DNA of 64,000 bases from Jaltomata sinuosa (lineage: Eukaryota > Streptophyta > Magnoliopsida > Solanales > Solanaceae), in contig QJPP01001815.1 in NCBI GenBank assembly GCA_003996215.1, positions 248,001-312,000 on the forward strand. Reading direction: 5' to 3'. The notes under the pieces were generated by a model. That model did not search any database and was not told the origin of the DNA. It saw nothing but the letters and a program-made list of their open reading frames with translations. Made by a program: the position numbers and the translations under genes. This document shows positions 1 through 10,298 of the stretch, piece by piece. Position 1 is the stretch's first letter. Each line of letters opens with the position of its first letter.

Positions 1-379
1 ATGAACCAGTCATCATGGAGGAACAAACCTGCAGAGATAGTGGGACAGTGGTCGTTCACAGCAACAACAACAAGCAAATTTTTCCTTTGGAGGAAAAGCA
101 ACAAACTCCTCAAACCTGCAATGAGAAGGAAATAATAGTTAGTCAAATTGAAAAAGCCTAAATTCTTGCTATAAGAGAGTCCCCAAATAAAGTACTCCAT
201 GATATTATTACTCATAATCTGAAGGAGAATGATCTGTTGGAGATAAAAGGACCAGAGGTGAACTCTAAATCAAACAAGGAAGATGATGATGATGTTCTGA
301 CTCATATAGACAAAGAAACAGACCTATCACCAAGATATTTGAAGGCAGCAAGAAAAGGGAAGAAGCAAGGGGATGGATA
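1..379 (+). pseudogene. Degenerate LINE ORF1 tail / leader
   Basis: An acidic-to-basic hydrophilic stretch can be read on the plus strand, ending near 379 with a segment containing LSPRYLKAARKGKKQ and then a stop. Earlier stops break the frame. Its position just before the endonuclease start at 434 suggests the C-terminal, RNA-binding part of the first LINE ORF or of the spacer between ORFs. No zinc knuckle is visible in this piece. The assignment rests on position and on the basic tail only. Confidence 0.4.
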
Positions 380-433
380 AAGTGCTCAACCCATCAGTAT
401 ACAGCCAAAGAGAAATAAAGCCTACAAGAGATG

Positions 434-577
434 ATGAAGTCCTTTATTTGGAATATAAGGTCAGTGAAGTCACAACAAGCTTTCCAAAAGGTTCAGATGT
501 TACACAATTTTCATAAGTTCTCATTCATTGCTCTCTTAGAGACTTTTCAAGACAATAGACATATCAACAAGTATAGA
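434..577 (+). pseudogene. LINE ORF2, endonuclease N-terminus
   Basis: Translation from ATG 434 gives MKSFIWNIRSVKSQQAFQ, the usual opening of plant LINE endonucleases: a short beta strand ending in W-N-x-R, followed by a helix. The fold is an exonuclease-endonuclease-phosphatase domain that nicks the target DNA to prime reverse transcription. An L-E-T-F motif follows at about residue 35, where LINE endonucleases carry the catalytic glutamate. The frame is cut at 577 by the 9 kb element F; the rest of the domain resumes at 9659. Confidence 0.75.
573..577. repeat. Target-site duplication of element F (left)
   Basis: ATAGA at 573-577 matches ATAGA at 9654-9658, directly outside the two LTRs. 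Five bases is the usual size for Ty3/gypsy integrase. Confidence 0.8.
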
Positions 578-941
578 AATATCAACCGGGTTTATCATTA
601 TGGGTAAACCATTCGTGCCAAGTTTTGAGTTAAAAAAATTCTGGGTTTGGAAGTTGAAAATTCTGGGCTAGGCTAGTCTCGGCCGATTTTGGAGTGAGGT
701 ATGGTCTAGGACAATATGGGTAATAATTGGGTTAAATATCTTGTTTTGAGCTAGTTTTCCTTGTAGCTAAGTCATAGAGGAGTTCGAGGGACTTTTCGAA
801 ATCGAATTCGGGTAAGAAAAACTCCCAGAATTGAGGTTGACGTGAAGGGGTTATTCCGAAACATCGAGAAAATAAGTGTGTTGAAAAATGGCCAAAATTG
901 GGAGATTTTTGGACATTCTATCCATGACTAGCGCAACCGTT

Positions 942-1070
942 TGCGGTAGCAGCCTCCACTATAGCGGTGGAAAATACCGCTATAGCGGTGGTCAAGGCGG
1001 TCAACACTGCTTAAGACCGCTATAGCGGGAGTTGTTCGCTATAGCAGAGCAGGGACCGCTATAGCGGAGC
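942..1070. promoter_or_regulatory. CCGCTATAGCGG palindrome cluster in F LTR
   Basis: The perfect 12-bp palindrome CCGCTATAGCGG occurs at 977-988, 1017-1028 and 1056-1067, with several one- or two-base variants between. The cluster lies about 0.4 kb into the LTR, within what should be U3. A diverged cluster lies in the right LTR at 6555-6715 and a third set in the core at 5061-5130. Function is not known; an enhancer-like or hairpin role is inference. Confidence 0.7.
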
Positions 1071-2072
1071 GACGGGATTAGAAAAACCAAGAAAACAGGC
1101 TTTTAATTTCATTCTCTTCCCTTTATCCCCAAGAATAGATGAGAGTTACCCCAAAAACCGTCCTAGGCTGCTCCAAGGCTTGGGAGCCATGGGGAGGAGG
1201 GATTCCAGCGAAAGGGATGCAAAACCACAGATTCAGGACTATAGGACCGCCAGGAATGCCTCCACGGAGTGAGAAATGCACGGTTGCAGCTGCTTGGCAT
1301 CCAGGTAGGCAAGGTTTTCATGAGTAGTTAGACATGTTTACTTTTCGTACTTTTGTATAGTGAAATGGAGAATCCATGTTTTACTCCTCCAGGCACGGAG
1401 TCTGGCGGATTCGGGTTTGGTTATATATGTGCTAGGAATTGGTTGAATTTGAGTTGCGGGTTATTGATAATTGTTTGGGGCTGTTTATGTTGTCTTGGTA
1501 TGCTAAAAATGATAGTATCAGGGACTGGAATGTCAAGAAAGTTCAGGGAACTAGGAATTGCAAGGACAACTAAGTGAGGATGAAATAGGAAACTCCTAGG
1601 TGAGGTTTCGAGAATGCAAGAGGCATGTTAAGAAATCATTGTTTGCTAAGGGATAGGAGTGAAAACTCGTATTGTTGTTATCTATGTATGTCCCAGATTA
1701 ATGGGGTGGTTAAATTATGTTAAAAAGTGGAAACCGTTCATTATGTGTAAACAACGGTAAGTGTGTTTAGTCTTTGGACGAATGTCAAGGTTCAACTATA
1801 TACCCGGAATAGGGGTAGGTGATGGATTATGATTTCTGTGAATGTTGTATATTCTTGTACTCATATCTAAGTGATTGTAATAATTACATTGCTTAGGGAA
1901 GTTGTGTAGAATGTCTAAGGTTTCTGTTCTACAGTCTGTGATTTGAACGGTATTTGCTTGTTGGTTTACAAGTTATTTGTTCATGCATTTTACTGTGGAT
2001 TGTTGACATTCGGTTGATTCGGGTACCACGCGTAGTACAAGTATAACATTCGGTTAGCTCGGGTACCACGCC

Positions 2073-2280
2073 GAAAAAGAGCTAAGCCCGGAAGTCACGG
2101 AGCTCTCTTCTCTTTCAATGGCAGCAACTTGTTTAAGTTCAATGTCAGCCGGATTTCTAAGGAATAGTCTTTCCTTCTCACCTTCTAACTCATAGAAAGA
2201 AATAGAGTCAACCCATGCGCCTTTCGCGGGGTGAGCAAAAAGCCTTTCCCTGGATCCTGGTATGAACTCAAAAAAAGCAT
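2073..2280 (-). other. 208-bp foreign insertion inside the F 5' LTR
   Basis: The right LTR reads straight through ...ACCACGCC/TGGTACAGG... (about 7691-7715). The left LTR has 208 extra bases at exactly that point, without target-site duplication or terminal repeats. The insert is open on the minus strand for its full length and would encode a hydrophilic, glutamate/arginine-rich peptide containing NPADIELKQVAAIERE. A blunt join suggests DNA captured during double-strand-break repair. An organellar (mitochondrial) source is possible by style, but I cannot confirm it. Confidence 0.6.
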
Positions 2281-2529
2281 TGGTACAGGTATAACAAATG
2301 GTTAGCACGGGTATCACGCCTACCATAGGTTACTATTTGGTTGGCTCGAGTACCACACCTCGTACGGGTTTATGTTACTGCATTATCGCATTGGTATTAT
2401 TACATTGCATTGATATTATTGCATTGCATTGATTGTTATTGGTTCAGTGAGTGGACCGGGTTATTTTTTTATTGAATTGTGATATTCGATGGTGGTCCTT
2501 GAGTGACCAGGAATCTCGATATGTCTATT

Positions 2530-3005
2530 GATATTGGTCTTGGTGCAGACTGGGTTGTTATATCATGTTAATTAGTAGGTTTTGGTGTAGACTGGGTTGT
2601 CATGTTATTAGTTAGCCTTGGGGTAGGTCGGGTTGTTATATCATGTTAATTAGTAGGTCTTGGTGTAGACCGGGTTGTCATGTTATGAGTTGGTCTTGGT
2701 GTAGGCCGGGTTGTTATATCATGTTTTGAGATTGGTCTTGGTGTAGGCCGGGTTATTATATCATGTTAATTAGTAGGTCTTGGTGTAGACCGGGTTTTCA
2801 TGTTATTAGTTGGTCTTGGTGTAGGTCGGGTTGTTATATCATGTTATTAGTTGGTCTTGGTGTAGGCCGGGTTGTTTTATGATGTTATAAGATAGGTCTT
2901 GGTGTAGGCCAGGTTGTTATATCACGTTATTATTTGGTCTTGGTGTAGACCAGGTTATGATGTTTATTAATAGTTGGTATTGGTGTAGACCGGGTGGTCA
3001 TGTTA
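2530..3005 (+). repeat. Minisatellite, 36-41 bp unit, in F 5' LTR
   Basis: About 12 tandem units built on GGTCTTGGTGTAGACCGGG followed by an AT-rich spacer such as TTGTTATATCATGTTATTAG. The 3' LTR carries more units of the same array. Confidence 0.85.
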
Positions 3006-3479
3006 ACACCTAGATATGTTAGGGGAAACAGGGTGGGTCCGGACTATGTAAAAGAGGTTATGAGTTCACAATTTATTGTCATTAAGTGTACTAATGATGG
3101 TCAAGGTTTATTTGTGATTAATGAGGTAAGGATGGGTCTTAGGGTAGACCAGGTACCTAGTTGACCACTTAGGTGTGGTTAGAGGATCCTTGGGGGGTCC
3201 GGGTTTCGGGATTCGAAAGGGATTTAGATAAAACTATGTTGTTGTCATTGCATGTGTTAATGGTTGCTAGGTGATTTCCATGTGATTGGTAAATTGGGAG
3301 TACGATAAAAAGTCTGGGGTTGTAGTGGTTGGTTGTTATAACCGGGATGGGAAGTTGTCCGAGGGGTCCGGAAAGGGCCGGACACTGGTTAGTAATACTA
3401 TGGGTATAAGTGGTTTGGTTTGGAAGTTAGCCGGGTTAAGTCTGAATATTTAGTCAAGGTAGTTTACTGGGATAAAGGT

Positions 3480-3610
3480 TAAAGGTGACTTGGGAAGTCT
3501 ACCTGTCAAGGTGACTTAGAAAGTCTATGTGTCAAGGTGACTTGGGAAGTCTAGGTGACAAGATGACTTGGGAAGTCTAGGTGACAAGGTGACTTGGGAA
3601 GTCTTAGATG
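3480..3610 (+). repeat. Minisatellite, about 26 bp unit, in F 5' LTR
   Basis: Repeated GTGACTTGGGAAGTCTAGGT units, about five copies. The matching array in the 3' LTR is at about 9030-9130. Confidence 0.8.
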
Positions 3611-4130
3611 TCCGGGTCAAGGTTAAAGGTAAATGAGGGATCTATAATGTTTATTTCATGTTTTCCCTATTTTCTTATATGATGGTAGGAGTGGATTCGG
3701 GTCGACCGATGATGCCTACCAGTACGTGTGTTTGTACTGACTCTACTCTTGCTATACCTTTTGGTATAGTCTGGTTGCGGGTTAGTGATGTTTCATAGGT
3801 TTGCGAAGATGAGATCTCCAACAACTTCTGTCTTCAATTTCCATGGCGGAAGTTGGGTCTTTTACCTCTTTGTGTCATCTTGTAGTAGCTCTTGTACCGG
3901 CTTAGACTAGGTTCTGGGGAGGTTGTTTCATATTGTAAATGTTTTTCGCAAATTCTTTAAGTCATTTATTTTTCTAAACTATTTGTAAAAAGGATTTCTC
4001 ATGTATTTAAGGGACTTATTTAATGGTTTATTTTCTTTTCTGCATTGCCTGTTGGTTCGGGTGGTAAGGGTTCTTCTATATAGGTGGATTATAGTAGGTG
4101 CCCGCACGGCCCGGTAGTTGGGTCATGACA

Positions 4131-6202
4131 AATGGTATTACAGCCCAGGTTACCGGTCTTCCAATACAAGAGCAAAATGTCGAATACAGTCCAGCGGATT
4201 GGTGTATAGACATCCACATCTAATCCTAGGAAAGCTATGAAGCATTCTAGGAAGCATCTCTCTTCTTTCATTCTTTCATGCGATTCGTAGTTGCTTGTAT
4301 GGGTTGGGTCCAATTGGTATTTCTCGATTTTAATTGGTATCTCAACAAGGTAAGAGAGGTCTCCGTACCTCAATTATGATAGGACAAGCAAGAGGAATTA
4401 GAACTGGTAAGGTTCCAATTGGTATCTGGCCTTAGAGGCTGTGACAAGCATGGATAACCGGCTAATGGCCATCCATGGTACAACGAAGGTGAAACTTGTG
4501 AATTGATTTGGTCATAATTTGCTTGTATTGAGACTTGAAAATTTAAAATGTTGTGTGTACAATCTTATGTGACTTGATTGGAATGTGTGGGGAATTTTCA
4601 ATTGGTGTGCATGCAGAGTCTACGGAAGGTTCGTAAGTGGAAAAGTTTGTGTGCCTTAGACTGTGGTAGTATGTTAATTGTCTTTATTTGAAAAAGGGGT
4701 ACTACGTGTTAAAAGGGCTTATCATTGGTTAAGATGGTAAGGGATTGGTGACTGGAACTGTAGGGAAGCTTCGTCTTCAGGGCAGTCGAAATTTTGGTTG
4801 GGAACCATGGGAACAAGAGAGTGATTAGTGTGTAATGGCAGGAAGGTAATGCCAGAAATCAATTGATTATTGTGAAACCCTTATAAATTTTGATATGCTT
4901 ATGACGTGATATACTTGTTTTTAATGCGTTCAGTGCTAGGAGTGGTCTTGATTGTGGTTTAAGACCATGGCGCGATTTACAGGACTAAGCAAAGGTAGCT
5001 GGGAAAGGGAACTGATACACTTATAAGAAATTTCAATTTTCTGTACAGTTACCATCAGGACCGCTATAGCGGTGAAATATCCACTATAGCAGAACCGCTA
5101 TCGCGGAATGACCGATCGCTATAGCGGAGGTCAGCGAGGCAGAAGCCTCACCCTATTTTCCCCATGTTTTTCATTCATTCCCAGGGCATCTAAAGGTAAC
5201 AGTTGCATTACGGGATGTCATGTGAAATGAGGAAATCGACTATAGAATTTATATAGCATGTATATAAGGTAATTTGCCTGAATACTTAGCACCATGCGCG
5301 ACCAAAGGAAAGGGTAGATATGGTAGCCCGGGGGATTGGTAAAAACTATGACAGACCATTGGTGGGAATAGTCACCTATATGAAGTCTGGCAATATGACC
5401 CGTGATTGATCGAGTAGTGTTGGACACTGCTCATAGACTATGTGATGAGGTGATTATTGACTGGTTTAGTGTTGATGATCCTTAGTGGTAGGGTCGATTG
5501 AAGGAGTAGGGTTATTAAATGGGTTTCTTTAGCATTATTGTGTCTCTTGTGACCATGATAATACCCAGTGTTACTGCTTGTTACGTGGTGAGCGTGTTCT
5601 CGCCATAGCATTGGTTAGGGTGTAAGATCCCGGGTAGAAAATCCCCCTCCTAAGATGAGGATTGATGAAAATCTCAAGGTAGGGTGAGCCCAATGAAATC
5701 CTCATTGTTACACGGTCTAGAGATACGTGGTGTCTCGGGGCATAGTGTTGATAGAGGTAAGGTGACAAGATCATATGTGAAGGGCATAGTACCCCGTAAA
5801 AAGCTTCTGGAATGGAGTTCAGGCTAGTTTAACTCCGGGTATAGTGGGAAAGGGATCGCCATGGTGGGATCTAGTCCCCTTGGATGGAAAAAGAATTGTG
5901 TTGTTCGTTAGTTGAGTTTCTTTGTCTCTGGTGTTTCAGCGAGGCCCCAAATTTCTCGGGCACTCGAGAAGGGGTAATCTAGTTGCCTTGTGCGGCTCAA
6001 AGACAGGAATTCCTTGATAGAGCAGAAGTGAGCTAAATTTTGGGTTGAGTTGGGTATACCAAGGGATTGGGAAGTTTCAGTGGTTTGCGTAAGGTTATAT
6101 TTACACTATCATGATAGAGCATTAAGATCGAGGGACAAGCTTGTCCTTTCCCTCCACAATAGAGATCATTCGGGGATGAATGATGGATAAATTGGTATCT
6201 GT
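4131..6202 (+). other. Non-coding core of element F
   Basis: These 2.07 kb between the LTRs contain no ORF with gag, protease, reverse transcriptase or integrase motifs; the open stretches are short and on both strands. The segment at 5061-5130 carries CCGCTATAGCGG-type palindromes like those of the LTRs, which suggests that part of the core derives from LTR sequence. No convincing polypurine tract is visible just before the right LTR at 6203. Confidence 0.7.
4133..4148 (+). other. Primer-binding site of element F (tRNA-iMet-like)
   Basis: TGGTATTACAGCCCAG starts two bases after the left LTR and resembles TGGTATCAGAGCC, the complement of the 3' end of initiator tRNA-Met used by many plant LTR elements. 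It carries a few mismatches. Confidence 0.6.
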
Positions 6203-9200
6203 TGTAATGACCGGGTTCGTGATTATGGGTAAACCATTCGTGCCAAGTGTTGGGTTAGAAAAATTCTGGGTTTGGGAGTTGAAAATTCTGGGCTAGGCTA
6301 GTCTCGGCCAGTTTTGGAGTGAGGTATGGTCTAGGACAATCCGGGTAAGGATTGGTTTAAATGTCTTATTTTGAGCTAGTTTTCCTTATAGCTAAGTCAT
6401 AGAGGAGTCCGGGGGACTTTTTGCAATCAAATTTAGGTAAGTACAACTCCCAGAATCGAGGTTGACGTGAAGGGGTTATTCTGAAACATCGAGAAAATAA
6501 GTGTGTTGTAAAATGGATAAAACTGGGATATTTTTGGATATTCTGTCTGTGATGAGCGCAACCATCCGCGGTAGTGACCTCCACTATAGCGATGGAAAAT
6601 ACTGCTATAGCGGTGGTCAAGGCAGTCAACACTGCTTAAGACCACTATAGTGGGAGTTGTCCGCTATAGCGGACTGCTGTAGAGGAGCAGTGACCGCTAT
6701 AGCAGAGCGAAGGGATTAGAAAAACCAAGAAAATAGGCTTTTAATTTCATTCTCTTCCCTTCAGCCCCAAGAACAGATGGGAGTTATTCCTAAAACCCTC
6801 CTAGGCTTCTTCAAGGCTTGGGAGCCATGGGGAGGAGGGATTCCAGCGAAAAGGACGCGAAACCATGGATTCGGGCCTACAGGACCGCCAGGAATGCCTC
6901 CATGAAGCCAGAAACGCGCGGTTGCAGTTGCTTGGCATCCAGGTAAGCTAGGTTTTCATGAGTAGTTAGACCTAATTACTTTCCTTACTTTTGTATAGTG
7001 AAACATGGAATTCATGTTTTAGGCCTTCTGACACGGAGTCTGGCGGATTCGGGTTTGGTTATGTATGTGCTAGGAATTGGTTGAATTTGAGTTGTGGGTT
7101 ATTGATAATTTTTTGGGGCTATTTATGTTGTCTTGGTATTCTAAAAATGATAGTCTCAGGGACTGGGATGTCGGGAAGGTTCTGGAAATCGAGAATTGCA
7201 AGGAAAACTAGGTGGGGATGAAATAGGAAACCCTAAGTGAGGTTTCGGAAATGCGAGAGGCATGTTAAGAAATCATTGTTTGCTAAGGGATAGGAGTGAA
7301 AACTCGTATTGTTGTTATCTATGTATGTCCCGAATTAATGGGGTGGTTAAATTCTGTTAAAAAGGGAAAACTGTTCATTATGTGTAAACAAGGGTAAGTG
7401 TGTTTAGTCTTCGGACGAATGTCAAGGTTCAACTATATACCCGGAATAGGGGTAGGTGATGGCTTACGATTTTTGTGAATGTTGTATATTCTTGTACTCA
7501 TATCTAAGTGATTGTATGAATTACATTTCTTAGGGAAGTTGTGTAGAATGTCTAAGGTTTCTGTTTATAGTCTGTGATTTGAACGGTATTTTCTTGTTGG
7601 TTTACAAGTTGTTTGTTCATGCGTTTGACTGTGGATTGTTGACATTCGGTTGGTTCGGGTACCACGCCTGGTACATGTATAACATTTGGTTAGCTCGGGT
7701 ACCACGCCTGGTACAGGTATAACAAATTATTGGCATGGGTACCACACCTGGTACAGGTTACTATTTGGTTGGCTTCGGGTACCACGCATTGTACGGGTTT
7801 ATGTTACTGCATCATCGCATTGGTATTGTTGCATTGGATTGATATTATTGCATGGCATTGATTTTTATTGGTTCCGTGAGTGGACCAGGCTGTTTTTATT
7901 GAATTGTGATATTTGATGGTGGTCCTTGAGTAATCGAGAATCTCGATATGTCTGTTGAGTTTGGTCTTGGTGTAAGCCAGGTTGTTATATCATATTAATT
8001 AGTAGGTCTTGGTGTAGACCGAGTTGTCATGTTATTAGTTGGTCTTGGTGTAGGCCGGGATGTTATATCATGTTAATTAGTAGGTCTTGGTGTAGATCGA
8101 GTTGTCATTTTATTAGTTGGTCTTGGTGTAGTTCGGGTCGTTATATCATGTTATGAGATTGGTCTTGGTGTAGGCCGAGTTATTATATCATGTTAATTAG
8201 TAGGTCTTGGTGTAGACCGGGTTGTCATGTTATTAGTTGGTCTTGGTGTAGGCCGGTTGTTATATCATTTTATTAGTTGGTCTTGGTGTAGGCCGGGTTA
8301 TTATATCATGTTATGAGATTGGTATTGGTGTAGGCCGGGTTGTTATATCATGTTATGAGATTGGTCTTGGTGTAGGACGGGTTGTTATATCACGTTATTA
8401 GTTGGTCTTGGTGTAGACCGGGTTATGATGTTAATTAATAGTTGGTCTTGGTGTAGACCGGATTATGATGTTAATTAATAGTTGGTCTTGGTGTAGACCG
8501 GGTTATGATGTTAATTAATAGTTGGTCTTGGTGTAGACCGGGTTGTCATGTTAACACCTAGATATGTTAGGGGGAAACCGGGTGGGTCTTGACTATGTAA
8601 AAGACATTATGAGTTCACAATTTATTGTCATTAAGTGTACTAATGACGGTCAAGGTTTATTTGTTATTAATGAGGTAAGGATGGGTCTTGGGGTAGATCG
8701 GGTACCCAGTTGAACACTTAGGTATTGTTAGAGGATCCTTGGAGGGTCCGAGTTTTGGGATTTGAAAGGGATTTAGATATAACTATGTTGTTGTCATTGC
8801 ATGTGTGAATGGTTGCTAGGTGATTTCCATGTGATTGGTCAATTGGCAGTACGACGAAAAGTCTGGGGTTGTAGTGGTTGGTTGTTATAACCGGGATGGG
8901 AAGTTATCCGAGAGGTCCGAAAAGGGCCGAACACTAGTTAGTCAAACTACGGGTATAAGTGGTTTGGTTGGGCAGTTAGCCGGGTTAAGTCTGAATATTT
9001 AGTCAAGGTAGTTGACTGGGGTAAAGGTTAAATGTGACTTGGGAAGTCTACGTGTCAAGGTGACTTGGGAAGTCTAGGTGACAAGGTGACTTGGGAAGTC
9101 TAGGTGACAAGGTGACTTGGGAAGTCCTAGATGTCAGGGTCAAGGTTAAAGGTGAAAGAGGGAGCTATAATGTTTATTTCATGTTTTCCCTATTTTCTTA

Positions 9201-9653
9201 TATGATGGTAGGAGTGGATTAGGGTCGACCGATGATGCCTACCAGTACGTGTGTTTGTACTGACTCTACTCTTACTATACCTTTTGGTATAGTCTTGTTG
9301 CAGGTTGGTGATGTTTCATAGGTTCGCGATGATGAGATCTCCAGCAACTTCTGTCTTTGATTTCCATGGCAGAAGTTGGGTCTTTTACCTCCTTGTGTCA
9401 TCTTGTAGTAGCTCTTGTACCGGCTTAGACTAGGTTCTGGGGAGGTTGTTTTATATTGTAAATGTTTTCCGTAAATTCTTTAAGTCGTTTATTTTTCTAA
9501 ACTATTTGTAAAAAGAATTTCTCATGTATTTAAGGGACTTATTTAATGGTTTATTTTCTTTTCCGCATTGCCTGTTGGTTCGGGTGGTAAGGGTTCTCTT
9601 ATCTAGGTGGATTAGAGTAGGTGCTCGCACGGCCCGGTAGTTAGGTCATGACA
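6203..9653 (+). repeat. 3' LTR of element F
   Basis: This 3451-bp LTR starts TGTAATGACC and ends TCATGACA, so its termini are better preserved than those of the left copy. It lacks the 208-bp insertion but has a longer main minisatellite. The palindrome cluster lies at about 6555-6715 with more decay than in the left LTR. It is followed directly by TSD ATAGA (9654-9658) and then LINE sequence. Confidence 0.85.
7955..8550 (+). repeat. Minisatellite, 36-41 bp unit, in F 3' LTR
   Basis: About 15 tandem units of the GGTCTTGGTGTAGACCGGG type. The last three or four (about 8400-8550) are nearly identical and end in ATGATGTTAATTAATAGTT, indicating recent expansion not seen in the left LTR. Confidence 0.85.
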
Positions 9654-9658
9654 ATAGA

Positions 9659-10298
9659 AGGAGGTTGAGAATGCCTTTTGCTACTTCCAATTGTAATGGA
9701 AAATATGGATTTTTACAAACCATTATTTTGACATTATAGTTGTTAGTAATACAGATCAACAGTTGACGCTTAATTTAAAGCACCAGACTCAACAACACAA
9801 ATTTTATGTCACTATTGTGTATGCCAAGTGCAGTGCTGAAGAAAGATTATCTTTGTGGAAAGATATATATCATATGGCAGAAGACATGAATGGTTCTTGG
9901 TTAATTGGAGGAGACTTTAATGTTGTGTTGAATGGTGAGGAAAAGATAGGGGGTTCCTTGTAGAAGATGCTGATCATGAAGAATTTGATTGTTGTATTGT
10001 TGCTTGTGAATTATCAGAAGTTCAATACAAAGGGAGCCCCTTCACATGGTGGAATTGTAGAGCTGGTAGTGATTGTATATTTGAGAGGTTGGACAGGATA
10101 CTTGTCAATCAAGAGATGAGTAATTGGTTCAATCACATTGAGGTAGAACATTTACCAAGGACTGGATCAGATCATGCCCCTATGTTTATTACTTGTAAAG
10201 AATCTAGCGCTACACATACGAAACCATTCAGGTTCCTAAAATTCTGGATAGAGCATGAGTATTTTAAGGAGGCGGTGAGACAAAACTGGGTCTATTAA
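9659..10298 (+). pseudogene. LINE ORF2, endonuclease remainder
   Basis: The endonuclease resumes right after the F insertion. Visible motifs are WLIGGDFNVVLN (about 9900-9935, the G-D-F-N metal/phosphate-binding loop), LDRILVNQEM (about 10089-10120), and SDHAPMF at about 10168-10190, where the S-D-H triad carries the catalytic histidine. A stop near 9961 and another near 10298 break the frame. The domain cuts target DNA for target-primed reverse transcription. Key residues survive but the chain cannot be made whole. Confidence 0.8.

Larger units (their letters stand above)
578..4130 (+). repeat. 5' LTR of element F
   Basis: This 3553-bp LTR is a direct repeat of 6203-9653. Its first bases (AATATCAACC) have drifted from the TGTAATGACC kept in the right copy; it ends in TCATGACA. 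It carries, in order, the palindrome cluster (942-1070), a run of GGGTACCACGCC units near 2005-2370, a foreign insertion (2073-2280), a 36-41 bp minisatellite (2530-3005) and a 26-bp minisatellite (3480-3610). Short ORFs inside (for example 1139-1327 and 1353-1577) are not conserved proteins. Confidence 0.85.
578..9653 (+). mobile_element. LARD-like non-autonomous LTR retrotransposon (element F)
   Basis: Two direct repeats of about 3.5 kb (578-4130 and 6203-9653) flank a 2.07 kb core with no recognisable gag or pol. The right LTR has the canonical TG...CA form, starting TGTAATGACC and ending TCATGACA. A primer-binding site resembling the initiator tRNA-Met complement follows the left LTR, and ATAGA TSDs flank the whole. 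Very long LTRs around a short non-coding core fit the class known as LARDs (large retrotransposon derivatives), which depend on proteins from autonomous relatives. The LTR ends resemble those of families B and C here, suggesting a chromovirus helper; that link is inference. The two LTRs differ by point changes, repeat-copy changes and a 208-bp insertion, so it is not very recent. Confidence 0.85.

Noticed and set aside
1139..7221. Paired ORFs at 1353-1577 and 6991-7221 with similar translations
   Set aside because: The similarity is because they lie at the same place in the two F LTRs. They carry no known motif and the LTRs have no coding function.
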